Of a DNA stretch of 64,000 nt, positions 25,020 to 36,824 are shown in pieces. The notes beneath the pieces were generated by a model that saw only the letters and a list, made by a program, of their open reading frames with translations, was not told the DNA's origin and did not search any database. Both the position numbers and the translations under genes were made by a program. The stretch is taken from contig OX457058.1 of NCBI GenBank assembly GCA_949752795.1, positions 171,308,223-171,372,222 on the forward strand. The letters are read 5' to 3'. The stretch comes from Hyperoodon ampullatus. Taxonomy: Eukaryota; Chordata; Mammalia; Artiodactyla; Ziphiidae. Numbering within the stretch: position 1 is the stretch's first letter; each line of letters starts with the position of its first letter.

Positions 25020-26690
25020 ACAGCCCCCGAGTCTGACCATTGTCTTCCGCCCAGATCCTCCCATGGCTCCTGGATCCCTAGGGCTGTCTCTGGTCTGTTT
25101 TCAAAAGCAGGTCGCGCAGCTGGGTGATTCTTCAATGCAACATGCATTGCTACAGGGAGGACGTAGGCTAATACCTTCTACTGCTCCAAACAAAATAACC
25201 TTACAGTCTTTTATTATATTTTTTTAAGAGGAGAATAAAAATGGAGAAGTACCCTGGTAGAATGTTGACTTTGCCTTCCTAGTTGAATCTAGGGGAGAAT
25301 CCTTGCTGAAAAAAAATGCCAACAAAATGTATCTTCTTATTTTTTAGGTTGAGAGCGAAATGGTGCATTTTCTAGGCAGTTATAGCTTCAGGACAAGTTT
25401 CCTATCTCCCCTGGTGGTAAGATGGCCACCCCGAAGCCCCTACCATGAAAAAAGTCTGTGGCAACCACTGTAGGGACACAAAGAGATAAAACAAATTAGT
25501 GCGGCAAGGCCTTCCAGGTATTGTGATAAAGGTCTTTATAAATCATAATGGGGACACAAAGGTAAAGGTCTTTATAAATCATAATGGGGACACAAAGGAG
25601 AATCAGCTCCTCTTGGGTGGACGGTTGGGCACACATCTGCTATTAGTTAGGACAAGTAACCCTAGCTGCTGTGAAAATCATGCCCCAAACTTCAGTACCT
25701 TAATGCAATACAAATTGACATCTCACTCCAATGTCAGCATTCTTGCTTAGGGGTGGTTTTTCCCCCACCACACTATGGCTGTGCCATCCCCTGGGGTCTT
25801 GGAGTCTGCTGCTGGATCCTCTGTCTCTGGCTTGGAGATGGGAAAGGAGAGACACCAAGCCCGAGAGGTTCTCATGGGCTACGTTGTGAGGACTCTCCTC
25901 ACTTCCAGCTCACAGTCCAGAACTCAGAGACCCAGGTGCATCCAGCTGCAGAGGAAGATGAGAAATGGCGTCTAGCTGCATGCACAAGACGAAAGGAAGT
26001 AGGTTTGGAGCTGTCAGTCCCCACCACGAGCCTCCACACCAAATCCATCTTGTTCCCCTGCAGGTATGTGTTCCCATCTGAGTGTGCACTCTGGGGGTGG
26101 TGGTTGGCCGTGTGGGTTGCAGCGCCACTTCATATTTAGAATTCCAGGCTGGAGCAGAAGGTTTTGGGCATAAAAGGTTCTCGGTACATTTCTGTTGGCA
26201 GGTTGATGAGTGCATGAGTTGGATCTTATTTGAATTTAATATAATTTTGAACTAACACTGTGATTTGCAAAGGCGATGCTTCATTGTATCCGAGAAGAGT
26301 TCTAACTGGCAAAAGAAAATTCTTTGAATGTAAAGGACCTTTATCCCTTGCAAGCCTACCTGTCCTGACCATCAGATCAAGTCTTAACACCATCATTCAT
26401 GGGATGGCAGACTAGGGAGATGGTAGACGGAGTGAGCAGTATAAGTTAAACTAGCCTGTCTGCTATCGTAGCATGAGTCTAAAACCCTTATCTAAAATAG
26501 GGTGGCAAATATCATCATTCTATGCAAAAAAGATGACTTTTTCTTTGGTAATAACTCTCATTTGGGGGCTCACGGTGGTAACCATGGTAGGTCAGGACCT
26601 CCCCCTCCAAGGGCCATTTGCCATTAAGTAAAGACAAGGAAAGGATAGTGGGAGTAACAGCAGCTGCTGTTAAGGAGACCTTGAAATATT
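25020..26690. other. Unassigned intergenic sequence
   Basis: No gene recognised. Frames of 83-128 codons near 25499-26139 lack homology or codon structure that I can see. Contains a 36-bp tandem duplication (25531-25602). Confidence 0.4.
25531..25602. repeat. 36-bp tandem duplication
   Basis: The unit beginning ggtctttataaatcataatg occurs at 25531 and again at 25567, practically identical. Confidence 0.95.
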
Positions 26691-26693
26691 ATC

Positions 26694-26918
26694 TAGACCA
26701 AAGTTTCTTAACTTCAGCACTGTTGACATTCCGGGCTGGACCACTCTTTGTGGTGGGGTCTTTTCTGTGCCCTGTAGGGTTTTCAGCTGCATCCCTGACC
26801 TCCATCCACTAGATGCCAGTGGCATCCTCACACACACATCCGAGTTGTGATGACTTAAAATGTCTCCAGACACGGCCAAATGCCCTTGGGGATCAGAATC
26901 ACTGGAGTAGAGAACCCC
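26694..26918 (-). mobile_element. MER5A (hAT-Charlie MITE)
   Basis: Antisense MER5A: 'tttcttaacttcagcactgt', 'atccactagatgccagtggc', 'atgtctccagacacggccaa', ending near 'gtagagaacccctg'. About 220 bp, near full length. Confidence 0.85.
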
Positions 26919-26924
26919 TGATGT

Positions 26925-27510
26925 AGGGAATCCCTGATGAGACGTGTAGATGTGGGGCCACATTTCCTGGTTCTCGCTCCTGCTCTCTTTAAGGCACAGC
27001 ACACGAATCCCCAGGCACTATTGTACCTGTTTAAGGAAAATGTGGCTGAGAACTCTACCTGAGCTGTCAGCATCCCCTACCTCCTGAGCAAAAGGTCGGG
27101 TTGGAGGGATGAGGGTGAGCCATCCAGGCTGCCTTGAAGGGTCCATTCCAGCAAGATTGTTCCATGCTGACATGTTTCACCAGGCAGCATCCACTGAGTC
27201 CATCCTGATGGAACCTAAATGGGCATCTCTCCGGTCAGGTTCTGGGGACTTGGTCAGTTCCAGCTACTCATGGAGAGAACCCCCCAGAACCAGGAGGCAC
27301 AAAAGCCACCACATTCCTCAATCACCGCAGCTACCAGAGGGGCATCAGCCTTCTTCTCTGCACCCATTGCCCGAACTCAGAGAACAGGGAGCCTTGCTGA
27401 GTGTGACTCCTCTACCTTCAATAACAAAGCTTGTCGAGGGGTTTCTAGGTCATGACTCTTCACGTCTGGTGTCTTCCTTGTTTCAGCTCAACAATCTTGG
27501 AAGGTTCATA
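26925..27510. other. Unassigned intergenic sequence
   Basis: No gene or repeat named. The 135-codon frame at 27109-27516 has no recognisable domain. Confidence 0.4.
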
Positions 27511-27519
27511 GAGTGAAGA

Positions 27520-27640
27520 TCATTAGCTCCATTTTATAGATAAGTAGACTGAGATGAAGGGAGGTTGAGTGACTTTTCCAACAAGAACTCAAACCTCAAA
27601 TCATTCAAATCTCAAATGGTGGTCCTTTGAGTCCAGGTCC
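27520..27640 (-). mobile_element. MIR SINE fragment
   Basis: Antisense MIR core (tagctccattttatagataa, then gactgagatgaagggaggtt). Confidence 0.65.
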
Positions 27641-27789
27641 AAGGGCTGTTTCTACACTTGCACAGCTGCCGTTTACAAAGTGAGGTGGAATTTGGGGCTG
27701 TTCAATCCCTGCAGTCATTTGCCCTGGTGAACTCTGGGGGACGTGTATGTCTCTCTCCCTCCCTTAGGCAGGACGCCCTGGAGGTGGGA

Positions 27790-27930
27790 ACACAATCTCT
27801 GGGATCTGACGGCCGTGTTCATGTTGTAGCCTCGCCGGGCCCATACCTTCTCACCTTGAGCAAATGGCTTAACTTGCCTGACCCTCAGTTTCCCCACCTG
27901 CAAAACGAGGATAATAATAGTCACTACCTC
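27790..27930 (+). mobile_element. MIR SINE, left half, split by the full-length L1
   Basis: Sense MIR ('accttgagcaaatggctta', 'cctcagtttccccacctgca', 'gaggataataatagtcacta'). It breaks at 27930 and resumes at 34528 with 'aatagtcactacctcccctg', so the L1 entered this MIR. Confidence 0.85.
27916..27930. repeat. Left target-site duplication of the full-length L1
   Basis: aatagtcactacctc, 15 bp, repeated without mismatch at 34528-34542. Confidence 0.96.
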
Positions 27931-29417
27931 GAGACTTCCGGGTAAGATGGCGGAAGAGTAAGACGCGGAGATCACCTTCCTCCTCACGGATACACCAGAA
28001 ATACAGCTACACGTGGAACAACTCCTACAGAACACCTACTGAACGCTGGCAGAAGACCCCAGACCTCCCAAAAGGCAAGAAACTCCCCACATACCTGGGT
28101 AGGGCAAAGCGGAGAGATTCCCGCACAGAGGATCGGTGCCGAGCGGCACTCACCAGCCCGAGAGGCTTGTCTGCTCGCCCGCCGGGGCGGGCGGCGCTGG
28201 AAGCTGAGGCTCGGGCTTCGGTCAGAGCGCAGGGAGAGGACTGGGGCTGGCGGCGAGAACTCAGCCTGAAGGGGGCTAATGTGCCACAGCTAGCCGGGAG
28301 GGAGTCCGGGAAAACTCTGGAGCTGCCGAAGAGGCAAGAGACTTGTTCTTCCCTCTTGGTTTCCTGCTGCGCGAGGAGAGGGGATTAAGAGCGCTGCTTA
28401 AAGGGGCTCCACAGACGGGCGCGAGTCGCGACTGAAAGCGCGGAGCCCAGTGACGGGCGTGGGACGCTGGGGCTGCTGCTGCCGCCGCCAAGAAGCCCGT
28501 GTGCGAGCGCAGGTCACTGTCCACACCGCCCTTCCGGGAGCCTGAGCAGCCCGCCACTGCCGGGGTCCCGGGATCCAGGGGCGGCTTCCCTGGGAGAACG
28601 CACGGCGCGCCTCGGGCTGGTGCAACGTCACGCCGACCTCTGCCGCTGCAGGCTCGCCCCGCACTCCGTGCCCCTCCCTCCCGCCCGGCCTGAGTGAGCC
28701 AGAGTTCCCGAAGAGGCTGCTCCTTTAACCCTTTCCTGTCTGAGCGAAGAACAGACGCCCTCCGGCGACCTACACGCAGAGGCGGGGCCAAATCCAAAGC
28801 TGAGACCCGGGAGCTGTGAGAACAAAGAAGAGAAAGGGAAACCTCTCCCAGCAGCCTCAGAAGCAGCGGATTAAAGCTCCACAATCAACTTGATGTACCC
28901 TGCATCTGTGGAATACATGAATAGACAACAAATCATCCCAAATTGAGGAGCCAGGAGTCAGTACTGTGCCTCTGAGGTGGGAGAGCCAACTTCAGGACAC
29001 TGGTCCACAAGAGACCTCCCAGCTCCACATAATATCAAACGGCGAAAATCTTCCAGAGATCTCCATCTCAACACCAGCACCCAGCTTCACTCAACGACCA
29101 GCAAGCTACAGTGCTGGACACCCTATGCCAAACAACTAGCAAGACAGGAACACAACGCCACCCATTAGCAGAGAGGTGGCCTAAAATCATAAAAAGTCTG
29201 CAGACACCCCAAAACACACCACCAGACGTGGACCTGCCCACCAGAAAGACAAGATCCAGCCTCATCCACCAGAACACAGGCACTAGTCCCCTCGACCAGG
29301 AAACCTACACAACCCACTAAACCAACCTTAGCCACTGGGGACAGACACCAAAAACAACAGGAACTACGAACCTGCAGCCGGCAAAAAGGAGACCCCAAAC
29401 ACAGTAACATAAGCAAA
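27931..29417 (+). promoter_or_regulatory. L1 5'UTR with internal promoter and CpG island
   Basis: Begins with a YY1-type motif (aagatggcgg at 27944-27953) 13 bases from the 5' end, as in other mammalian L1s, where YY1 fixes the start of transcription. 28130-28770 is a CpG island. The rest is A/C-rich up to ORF1. A 202-codon frame runs antisense at 28884-28276 across the island. Confidence 0.85.
28276..28884 (-). other. Antisense open frame in the L1 5'UTR (unproven)
   Basis: 202 codons from ATG at 28884 with no stop, antisense to the L1 5'UTR and its CpG island. The predicted product is Arg/Ala/Ser/Pro-rich without recognisable domain. Primate L1 has a short antisense ORF0 in a similar position, but there is no sequence relation that I can claim. 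GC-rich DNA has few stop codons, so chance is the default explanation. Confidence 0.2.
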
Positions 29418-30311
29418 ATGAGAAGACAGAAAAACACACAGCAGGAGAAGGAGCAAGATAAAAACCCACCAGACCTAACAAATGAAGAGGTAATAGGCAG
29501 TCTATCTGAAAAAGAATTCAGAATAATGATAGTAAAGATGATCCAAAATCTTGGAAATAGAATAGACAAAATGCAAGAAACAGTTAACAAGGACCTAGTA
29601 GAACTAAAGATGAATCAAGCATCGATTAAAAACACAATAAATGAAATGAAAAATACTCTAGATGGGATCAATAGCAGAATAACTGAGGCAGAAGAACGGA
29701 TAAGTGAGGTGGAAGATAAAATAGTGGAAATAACTAATGCAGAGCAAAATAAAGAGAAAAGAATGAAAAGAACAGAGGACAATATCAGAGACCTCTGGGA
29801 CAACATTAAACGCACCAACATTCGAATTATAGGGGTTCCAGAAGAAGAAGAGAAAAAGAAAGGGACTGAGAAAATATTTGAAGAGATTATAGTTGAAAAC
29901 TTCCCTAATATGGGAAAGGAAATAGTTAATCAAGTCCAAGAAGCACAGAGAGTCCCATACAGAATAAATCCAAGGAGAAATACGCCAAGACACATATTAA
30001 TCAAACTGTCAAAAATTAAACACAAAGAAATCATATTAAAAGCAGCAAGGCAAAAACAACAAATAACACACAAGGGAATCCCCATCAGGATAACAGCTGA
30101 TCTCTCAGCAGAAACTCTACAAGCCAGAAGGGAGTGGCAGGACATAATTAAAGTGATGAAGGAGAGAAACCTGCAACCAAGATTACTCTACCCAGCAAGG
30201 ATCTCATTCAGATTTGATGGAGAAATTAAAACGTTTACAGACAAGCAAAAGCTGAGAGAGTTCAGCACCACCAAACCAGCTTTACAACAAATGCTAAAGG
30301 AACTTCTCTAG
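29418..30311 (+). CDS. L1 ORF1p, RNA-binding chaperone
   Basis: 297-residue L1 ORF1 protein, a trimeric nucleic-acid chaperone that coats L1 RNA in cytoplasmic particles. Layout: charged N-terminus (1-30), heptad-rich coiled coil (about 35-128, with many E/K/I/M repeats), RRM-like domain (about 131-215, starting [15 protein letters not shown]), and the C-terminal domain (216-290, with [15 protein letters not shown] and [16 protein letters not shown]). The human protein is 338 residues; the shortfall is in the N-terminal part. The start ATG lies in context aagcaaaATGAG and is the first in frame. Stop TAG is 58 bases before ORF2. No frameshift or stop. Confidence 0.95.
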   Translation: MRRQKNTQQEKEQDKNPPDLTNEEVIGSLSEKEFRIMIVKMIQNLGNRIDKMQETVNKDLVELKMNQASIKNTINEMKNTLDGINSRITEAEERISEVEDKIVEITNAEQNKEKRMKRTEDNIRDLWDNIKRTNIRIIGVPEEEEKKKGTEKIFEEIIVENFPNMGKEIVNQVQEAQRVPYRINPRRNTPRHILIKLSKIKHKEIILKAARQKQQITHKGIPIRITADLSAETLQARREWQDIIKVMKERNLQPRLLYPARISFRFDGEIKTFTDKQKLREFSTTKPALQQMLKELL

Positions 30312-30369
30312 GCAAGAAACACAACAGAAGGAAAAGACCTACAATAACGAACCCAAAACAATTAAGAAA

Positions 30370-33300
30370 ATGGGAATAGGAACATACATATCGATAATTA
30401 CCTTAAATGTAAATGGACTAAACGCTCCCACCAAAAGACACAGATTGGCTGAATGGATACAAAAACAAGACCCATATATATGCTGTCTACAAGAGACCCA
30501 CTTCAGACCTAGAGACACATACAGACTGAAAGTAAGGGGATGGAAAAAGATATTCCATGCAAATGGAAACCAAAAGAAAGCTGGAGTAGCAATTCTCATA
30601 TCAGACAAAATAGACTTTAAAATAAAGACTACTAGAAGAGACAAAGAAGGCCACTACATAATGATCAAGGGATCGATCCAAGAAGAAGATATAACAATTG
30701 TAAATATTTATGCACCCAACATAGGAGCACCTCAATACATAAGGCAAACACTAACAGCCATAAAAGGAGAAATCGACAGTAACACAATCATAGTAGGGGA
30801 CTTTAACACCCCACTTTCACCAATGGACAGATCATCCAAAATGAAAATAAATAAGGAAACACAAGCTTTAAATGATACATTAAACAAGATGGACTTAATT
30901 GATATTTATAGGACATTCCATCCAAAAACAACAGAATACACATTTTTCTCAAGTGCTCATGGAACATTCTCCAGGATAGATCATATCTTGGGTCACAAAT
31001 CAAGCCTTGGTAAATTTAAGAAAATTGAAATTGTATCAAGTATCTTTTCCGACCACAATGCTATGAGACTAGATATCAATTACAGGAAAAGAGCTATAAA
31101 AAATACAAACACATGGAGGCTAAACAATACATTACTTAATAACGAAGTGATCACTGAAGAAATCAAAGAGGAAATAAAAAAATACCTAGAAACAAATGAC
31201 AATGGAGACACGACGACCCAAAACCTATGGGATGCAGCAAAAGCAGTTCTAAGAGGGAAGTTTATAGCAATACAATCCCACCTTAAGAAACAGGAAATAT
31301 CTCGACTAAACAACCTAACCTTGCACCTAAAGCAATTAGAGAAAGAAGAACAAAAACATCCCAAAGTTAGCAGAAGGAAAGAAATCATAAAAATCAGATC
31401 AGAAATAAATGAAAAAGAAATGAAGGAAACAATAGCAAAGATCAATAAAACTAAAAGCTGGTTCTTTGAGAAGATAAACAAAATTGATAAACCATTAGCC
31501 AGACTCATCAAGAAAAAAAGGGAGAAGACTCAAATCAATAGAATTAGAAATGAAAAAGGAGAAGTAACAACTGACACTGCAGAAATACAAAAGATCGTGA
31601 GAGATTACTATAAGCAACTCTATGCCAATAAAATGGACAACCTGGAAGAAATGGACAAATTCTTAGAAATGCACAACCTGCCAAGACTGAATCAGGAAGA
31701 AATAGAACATATGAACAGACCAATCACAAGCACTGAAATTGAAACTGTGATAAAAAATCTTCCAACAAACAAAAGCCCAGGACCAGATGGCTTCACAGGC
31801 GAATTCTATCAAGCATTTAGAGAAGAGCTAACGCCTATCCTTCTCAAACTCTTCCAAAATATAGCAGAGGGAGGAACACTCCCAAACTCATTCTACGAGG
31901 CCACCATCACCTTGATACCAAAACCAGACAAGGATGTCACAAAGAAAGAAAACTACAGGCCAATATCACTGATGAACATAGATGCAAAAATCCTCAACAA
32001 AATACTAGCAAACAGAATCCAACAGCACATTAAAAGGATCATACACCATGATCAAGTGGGGTTTATCCCAGGAATGCAAGGATTCTTCAATATACGCAAA
32101 TCAATCAACGTGATACACCATATTAACAAATTGAAGGAGAAAAACCATATGATCATCTCAATAGATGCAGAGAAAGCTTTCGACAAAATTCAACACCCAT
32201 TCATGATAAAAACCCTGCAGAAAGTAGGCATAGAGGGAACTTTCCTCAACATAATAAAGGCCATATATGACAAACCCACAGCCAGCATCGTCCTCAATGG
32301 TGAAAAACTGAAACCATTTCCACTAAGATCAGGAACAAGACAAGGTTGCCCACTCTCACCACTCTTATTCAACATAGTTTTGGAAGTTTTAGCCACAGCA
32401 ATCAGAGAAGAAAAGCAAATAAAAGGAATCCAAATTGGAAAAGAAGAAGTAAAGCTGTCACTGTTTGCAGATGACATGATACTATACATAGAGAATCCTA
32501 AAGATGCTACCAGAAAACTACTAGAGCTAATCAATGAATTTGGTAAAGTTGCAGGATACAAAATTAATGCACAGAAATCTCTGGCATTCCTATATACTAA
32601 TGATGAAAAATCTGAAAGTGAAATCAAGGAAACACTCCCATTTACCATTGCAACAAAAAGAATAAAATATCTAGGAATAAACCTACCTAAGGAGACAAAA
32701 GACCTGTATGCAGAAAATTATAAGACACTGATGAAAGAAATTAAAGATGATACAAATAGATGGAGAGATGTACCATGTTCTTGGATTGGAAGAATCAACA
32801 TTGTGAAAATGACTCTACTACCCAAAGCAATCTACAGATTCAATGCAATCCCTATCAAAATACCACTGGCATTTTTCACAGAACTAGAACAAAAAATTTC
32901 ACAATTTGTATGGAAACACGAAAGACCCCGAATAGCCAAAGCAATCTTGAGAACGAAAAATGGAGCTGGAGGAATCAGGCTCCCTGACTTCAGACTATAC
33001 TACAAAGCTGCAGTAATCAAGACAGTATGGTACTGGCACAGAAACAGAAAGATAGATCAATGGAACAGGATAGAAAGCCCAGAGATAAACCCACGGACAT
33101 ATGGTCACCTTATCTTTGATAAAGGAGGCAGGAATGTACAGTGGAGAAAGGACAGTCTCTTCAATAAGTGGTGTTGGGAAAACTGGACAGGGACATGTAA
33201 AAGTATGAGATTCGATCACTCCCTAACACCATACACAAAAATAAGCTCAAAATGGATTAAAGACCTAAATGTAAGGCCAGACACTATCAAACTCTTAGAG

Positions 33301-34188
33301 GACAACATAGGCAGAACACTCTATGACATAAATCACAGCAAGATCCTTTTTGACCCACCTCCTAGAGAAATGGAAATAAAGACAAAAATAAACACATGGG
33401 ACCTAATGAAACTTAAAAGCTTTTGCACAGCAAAGGAAACCATAAACAAGACCAAAAGACAACCCTCAGAATGGGAGAAAATATTTGCAAATGAAGCAAC
33501 TGACAAAGGATTAATCTCCAAAATTTATAAGCAGCTCATGCAGCTCAATAACAAAAAAACAAACAACCCAATCCAAAAATGGGCAGAAGACCTAAATAGA
33601 CATTTCTCCACAGAAGATATACAGACTGCCAACAAACACATGAAAGGATGCTCAACATCTTTACTAATTAGAGAAATGCAAATCAAAACTACAATGAGAT
33701 ATCATCTCACACCAGTCAGAATGGCCATCATCAAAAAATCTAGAAACAATAAATGCTGGAGAGGGTGTGGAAAAAAGGGAACACTCTTGCACTGCTGGTG
33801 GGAATGTGAATTGGTACAGCCACTATGGAGAACGGTATGGAGGTTCCTTAAAAAACTACAAATAGAACTACCATATGACCCTGCAATCCCACTACTGGGC
33901 ATATACCCTGAGAAAACCATAATTCAAAAAGAGACATGTACCAAAATGTTCATAGCAGCCCTATTTACAATAGCCCGGAGATGGAAACAACCTAAGTGTC
34001 CATCATCGGATGAATGGGTAAAGAAGATGTGGCACATACATACAATGGAATATTACTCAGCCATAAAAAGAAATGAAATTGAACTATTTGTAATGAGGTG
34101 GATGGACCTAGAGTCTGTCATACAGAGTGAAGTAAGTCAGAAAGAGAAAGACAAATACTGTATGCTGACACATATATATGGAATTTAA
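30370..34188 (+). CDS. L1 ORF2p, endonuclease and reverse transcriptase
   Basis: 1272-residue ORF2 protein (human 1275) that nicks target DNA and reverse-transcribes L1 RNA from the nick. The APE-type endonuclease (1-238) shows the expected residues: Asn13, Glu42, Asp144, Asn146, Asp204 and His229. The reverse transcriptase (about 400-775) has the [12 protein letters not shown] block, [20 protein letters not shown] and the catalytic FADD with Asp701/Asp702. The C-terminal Cys-rich segment has the CX3CX7HX4C pattern (Cys1129, Cys1133, His1141, Cys1146). It starts [18 protein letters not shown] and ends with TAA. All key residues present and no break, so it could be active. It would be translated from the bicistronic L1 RNA after ORF1. 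Confidence 0.96.
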   Translation: MGIGTYISIITLNVNGLNAPTKRHRLAEWIQKQDPYICCLQETHFRPRDTYRLKVRGWKKIFHANGNQKKAGVAILISDKIDFKIKTTRRDKEGHYIMIKGSIQEEDITIVNIYAPNIGAPQYIRQTLTAIKGEIDSNTIIVGDFNTPLSPMDRSSKMKINKETQALNDTLNKMDLIDIYRTFHPKTTEYTFFSSAHGTFSRIDHILGHKSSLGKFKKIEIVSSIFSDHNAMRLDINYRKRAIKNTNTWRLNNTLLNNEVITEEIKEEIKKYLETNDNGDTTTQNLWDAAKAVLRGKFIAIQSHLKKQEISRLNNLTLHLKQLEKEEQKHPKVSRRKEIIKIRSEINEKEMKETIAKINKTKSWFFEKINKIDKPLARLIKKKREKTQINRIRNEKGEVTTDTAEIQKIVRDYYKQLYANKMDNLEEMDKFLEMHNLPRLNQEEIEHMNRPITSTEIETVIKNLPTNKSPGPDGFTGEFYQAFREELTPILLKLFQNIAEGGTLPNSFYEATITLIPKPDKDVTKKENYRPISLMNIDAKILNKILANRIQQHIKRIIHHDQVGFIPGMQGFFNIRKSINVIHHINKLKEKNHMIISIDAEKAFDKIQHPFMIKTLQKVGIEGTFLNIIKAIYDKPTASIVLNGEKLKPFPLRSGTRQGCPLSPLLFNIVLEVLATAIREEKQIKGIQIGKEEVKLSLFADDMILYIENPKDATRKLLELINEFGKVAGYKINAQKSLAFLYTNDEKSESEIKETLPFTIATKRIKYLGINLPKETKDLYAENYKTLMKEIKDDTNRWRDVPCSWIGRINIVKMTLLPKAIYRFNAIPIKIPLAFFTELEQKISQFVWKHERPRIAKAILRTKNGAGGIRLPDFRLYYKAAVIKTVWYWHRNRKIDQWNRIESPEINPRTYGHLIFDKGGRNVQWRKDSLFNKWCWENWTGTCKSMRFDHSLTPYTKISSKWIKDLNVRPDTIKLLEDNIGRTLYDINHSKILFDPPPREMEIKTKINTWDLMKLKSFCTAKETINKTKRQPSEWEKIFANEATDKGLISKIYKQLMQLNNKKTNNPIQKWAEDLNRHFSTEDIQTANKHMKGCSTSLLIREMQIKTTMRYHLTPVRMAIIKKSRNNKCWRGCGKKGTLLHCWWECELVQPLWRTVWRFLKKLQIELPYDPAIPLLGIYPEKTIIQKETCTKMFIAALFTIARRWKQPKCPSSDEWVKKMWHIHTMEYYSAIKRNEIELFVMRWMDLESVIQSEVSQKEKDKYCMLTHIYGI

Positions 34189-34527
34189 GAAAAAAAAAGG
34201 TCATGAAGAACATAGGGGTAAGACAGGAATAAAGACACAGACCTACTTGAGAATGGACTTGAGGATATGGGGAGGGGGAAGGGTAAGCTGTGACAAAGTG
34301 AAAGAGCGGCATGGACATATATACACTACCAAACGTAAGGTAGATAGCTAGTGGGAAGCAGCCGCATAGCACAGGGAGATCAGCTCGGTGCTTTGTGACC
34401 GCCTGGAGGGGTGGGATAGGGAGGGTGGGAGGGAGACGCAAAAGGGAGGGGATATGGGAACATATGTATACATATAACTGATTAAATTTGTGATAAAGCA
34501 AAAAATAAAAAAAAAAAAAAAAAAAAA
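34189..34527 (+). promoter_or_regulatory. L1 3'UTR, G-rich tracts, poly(A) signal and tail
   Basis: Two G-run clusters (34269-34284 and 34405-34435) could form G-quadruplexes, a known property of L1 3'UTRs. AATAAA occurs at the start of the A-tail (34504-34509). The same 3'UTR is found in the fragments at 10116 and 24034, which therefore belong to the same or a close subfamily. Confidence 0.8.
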
Positions 34528-34610
34528 AATAGTCACTACCTCCCCTGCTTGTTGTGAAGATGCCACGCGGAGCCGTCAGCACAGCGCCCGGCAGCTGTCC
34601 TGCCCACCCC
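34528..34610 (+). mobile_element. MIR SINE, right part, after the L1
   Basis: Continuation of the MIR of 27790-27930. Its first 15 bases (34528-34542) are the second copy of the L1 target-site duplication. Confidence 0.8.
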
Positions 34611-34719
34611 CCGTGAGCTGTGATTGTCTCTTGACTGTTTTTCTGCCAGTTAACACAGCTGGCTCTGCTCTCCGTAAAACGGGGGTGAACCCCTCATAGC
34701 AGAATGGGTATTGTTTTTT

Positions 34720-34919
34720 GTGTGTGTGCGGTACGCGGGCCTCTCACTGTCGTGGCCTCTCCCATTGCGGAGCACAGGCTCCGGACGAGCAGGCTCAGCG
34801 GCCATGGCTCACGGTCCCAGCCGCTCCGCGGCATGTGGGATCCTCCCGGACCGGGGCACGAACCCGTGTCCCCTGCACCGGCAGGCGGACTCTCAACCTC
34901 TGCGCCACCAGGGAAGCCC
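34720..34919 (-). mobile_element. CHR-type SINE, short form
   Basis: Reverse copy (gtgcggtacgcgggcctctc ... ccaccagggaagccc). Its A-tail region reads tgttttttgtgtgtgtg, partly turned into GT repeats. TSD is blurred (tgtttttgt-like on both sides). Confidence 0.93.
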
Positions 34920-34934
34920 TGTTTTTGTTTTTGA

Positions 34935-35425
34935 GAAATGTAGTTAAAATCTGGAAAGAGTTCACTAAATTCCAGACAGAAGATAAGCCCTCTTTATGTG
35001 GCTTGTCCCCTGAGTCTATTGCATACACCATTCTTTAAAGTATTCTCTCTCTCTCTCTCTCTCTGAGCAATTAGCATTTATCAATTTAGCCATTTTTAAT
35101 GAAACAGGTGATTAGGGCTCAGTAAGCTGGCAACATAAAGTAAGTAGAGGGCATGGAGGGTGGGAGTCCAGCTCAAAGGGAGGCCGGGGGGTTAACTGCA
35201 TCTTTCAGAGGGTCTTGGCGGGGTTCAGGAGGAACAGGACACGTGGATGATCGAGGGCTGGAAGGGGGCTCCTATCAGCCTGGAATTGAACAGCAGGCAT
35301 CGCACTCGTATTCACGTCTGAGCCTCACAACCACCTAATGATGAGGAATGACTCTTCAGGAAGGTCTGAAAACTCCAGCCTGTCTCCAGTGAACTGATGG
35401 ATTTATGGGCTTTTCAGTGCTGAGG
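34935..35425. other. Unassigned intergenic sequence
   Basis: Contains a (CT)n microsatellite at 35042-35064; no gene recognised. Confidence 0.4.
35042..35064. repeat. (TC)n microsatellite
   Basis: About eleven uninterrupted units. Confidence 0.97.
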
Positions 35426-35429
35426 TCCT

Positions 35430-35560
35430 TTTATTTGTTATCACAAATTTTGTGCCTTGTATATTATTATCTCCATTGACAGATGGGGAAATTGAGGCCC
35501 AGACTAGTTAAGTGTCTTAAACTGAAGCAGCTGTTTACTGCTTAAAGCAGCAGAGCTTTG
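35430..35560 (-). mobile_element. MIR SINE fragment
   Basis: Antisense MIR (tatattattatctccattga, cagatggggaaattgaggcc). Confidence 0.75.
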
Positions 35561-35569
35561 TGGACACCA

Positions 35570-36820
35570 AGGCCTGCCCCTTACGCGGCACCAAGCTGTG
35601 TCTCAACCTCTATCAGAATAAGGTGGGACAGCCAGAAACGAGGTGGGTCTGGACCAAAGGAAAGACAATGACATCTTTCTGGGGAGAGAGGTTGCTGATG
35701 CATTCAATGGAGAAACAGCTTCACAGCATTTAGCACTCAGCATTTTGCATTCCTCCCGTCGTGGGCAGTCCAAGGTTTGGGAGACAGAGACGAATTAGAT
35801 TGATGGGAACCAGAGGGGCTGAGTGGAGGCAAAATGGAAAAGAAGCCAACGTTTGGAAGGAAGGAATGATCCTCAGGGCGTGGACAACTGAGTGAAACAG
35901 TGGGCATCCAGGATACATTTGGAGAAGGAGAAACAGAAGCTGAATATGTAGTCCAAGCACCTTCCTAATTAGAATAACCAGAGGGATTGCAGAGAAAATG
36001 AGAAGCGGGGAGTGAGAGTGACTTCTGTAACTCAGACCTAATGCTCATCAAAGACTTAACATTCAGTTCTCCAAACAGCCAGGAAAGGGAACCATTTGAT
36101 CCCTATTTACTTTCTGTTTCTAGGCTCTGTTGTGTCCCCCTTCTCAGAGCCACAAGGAGAATTTCAGAAGGCATCACCTGTGTTAAGCCAGCAGGCCATG
36201 GCTTCTATGTGGCTCTTTGGATGCACTTAAATGGCCAATTTCCCTGTTTTTGTTAAGACTATTATTAAGAATGTTTTATGTGAAGGAGAAACTATTTTCT
36301 CTCTTAATCAAGTTTTCTACCTTGGTCTGTAAAATAGAAACTTTTTTTTCTTTTGGAAATGTTGGAAAGTGGCTTCTACCCTTTAGTCCACTCCTATCAA
36401 TTGACTACTTCTGGAAGCAGGAAGAAGGACTTAATTGGCTGGAAGGATGGGTAAAGGGACTGTCCATGAGTGTCTTGGACCCTTCTGGGCTCTTTCTATT
36501 AGCCTCTGCAGACTCTAGAGGGTAGAGCTTCCCTCCCACTCCTCTCCTCCATGGGGTAAGCAGCCCTGGATGGGGCCCGGGCCAGTCCTGGTAACTCACT
36601 AGACGCTTTCCTGGCCCCTCTATGATTGGCAGGGTGTGAGTTGGCCCCAATTCTCCTCTAGCTACTTGACTCCCCCATTGTGTAGTTCCATGATCTGGGC
36701 TTCCCGGAGCAGGTGACCATTATGCTGAGATGTGAAGAACTCTTAGGAATTAGTCATGTGAAGATAGATTGGAGGAACAATCCAAACAGAGGGCACAGCA
36801 AGGAGCTGTCAACTGAAAAA
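35570..36820. other. Unassigned intergenic sequence
   Basis: No gene or repeat named. Frames of 71-102 codons have no recognisable product. Confidence 0.4.
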
Positions 36821-36824
36821 AAAG

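Larger units (their letters stand above)
27931..34527 (+). mobile_element. Full-length LINE-1 with intact ORF1 and ORF2
   Basis: 6.6-kb autonomous non-LTR retrotransposon with all parts: 1487-bp 5'UTR beginning gagacttccgggtaagatgg, ORF1 at 29418-30311, 58-bp spacer, ORF2 at 30370-34188, G-rich 3'UTR and a poly(A) tail to 34527. The TSD is perfect over 15 bp. ORF1 and ORF2 are unbroken and the 5'UTR keeps many CpG dinucleotides, both signs of recent insertion. L1 moves by target-primed reverse transcription; its enzymes also mobilise SINEs and mRNAs, which would explain the CHR copies and the RAB2A retrocopy in the window (inference). Whether this copy is still active cannot be read from sequence alone. 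Confidence 0.96.

Noticed and set aside
27109..27516. 135-codon frame as a gene
   Set aside because: No domain, no splice context or promoter that I can see; length is within chance for this composition.
29615..34582. Antisense frames of 60-154 codons across the full-length L1 body
   Set aside because: They mirror ORF1/ORF2 coding sequence and have no features of their own; only the one in the 5'UTR lies outside coding sequence.
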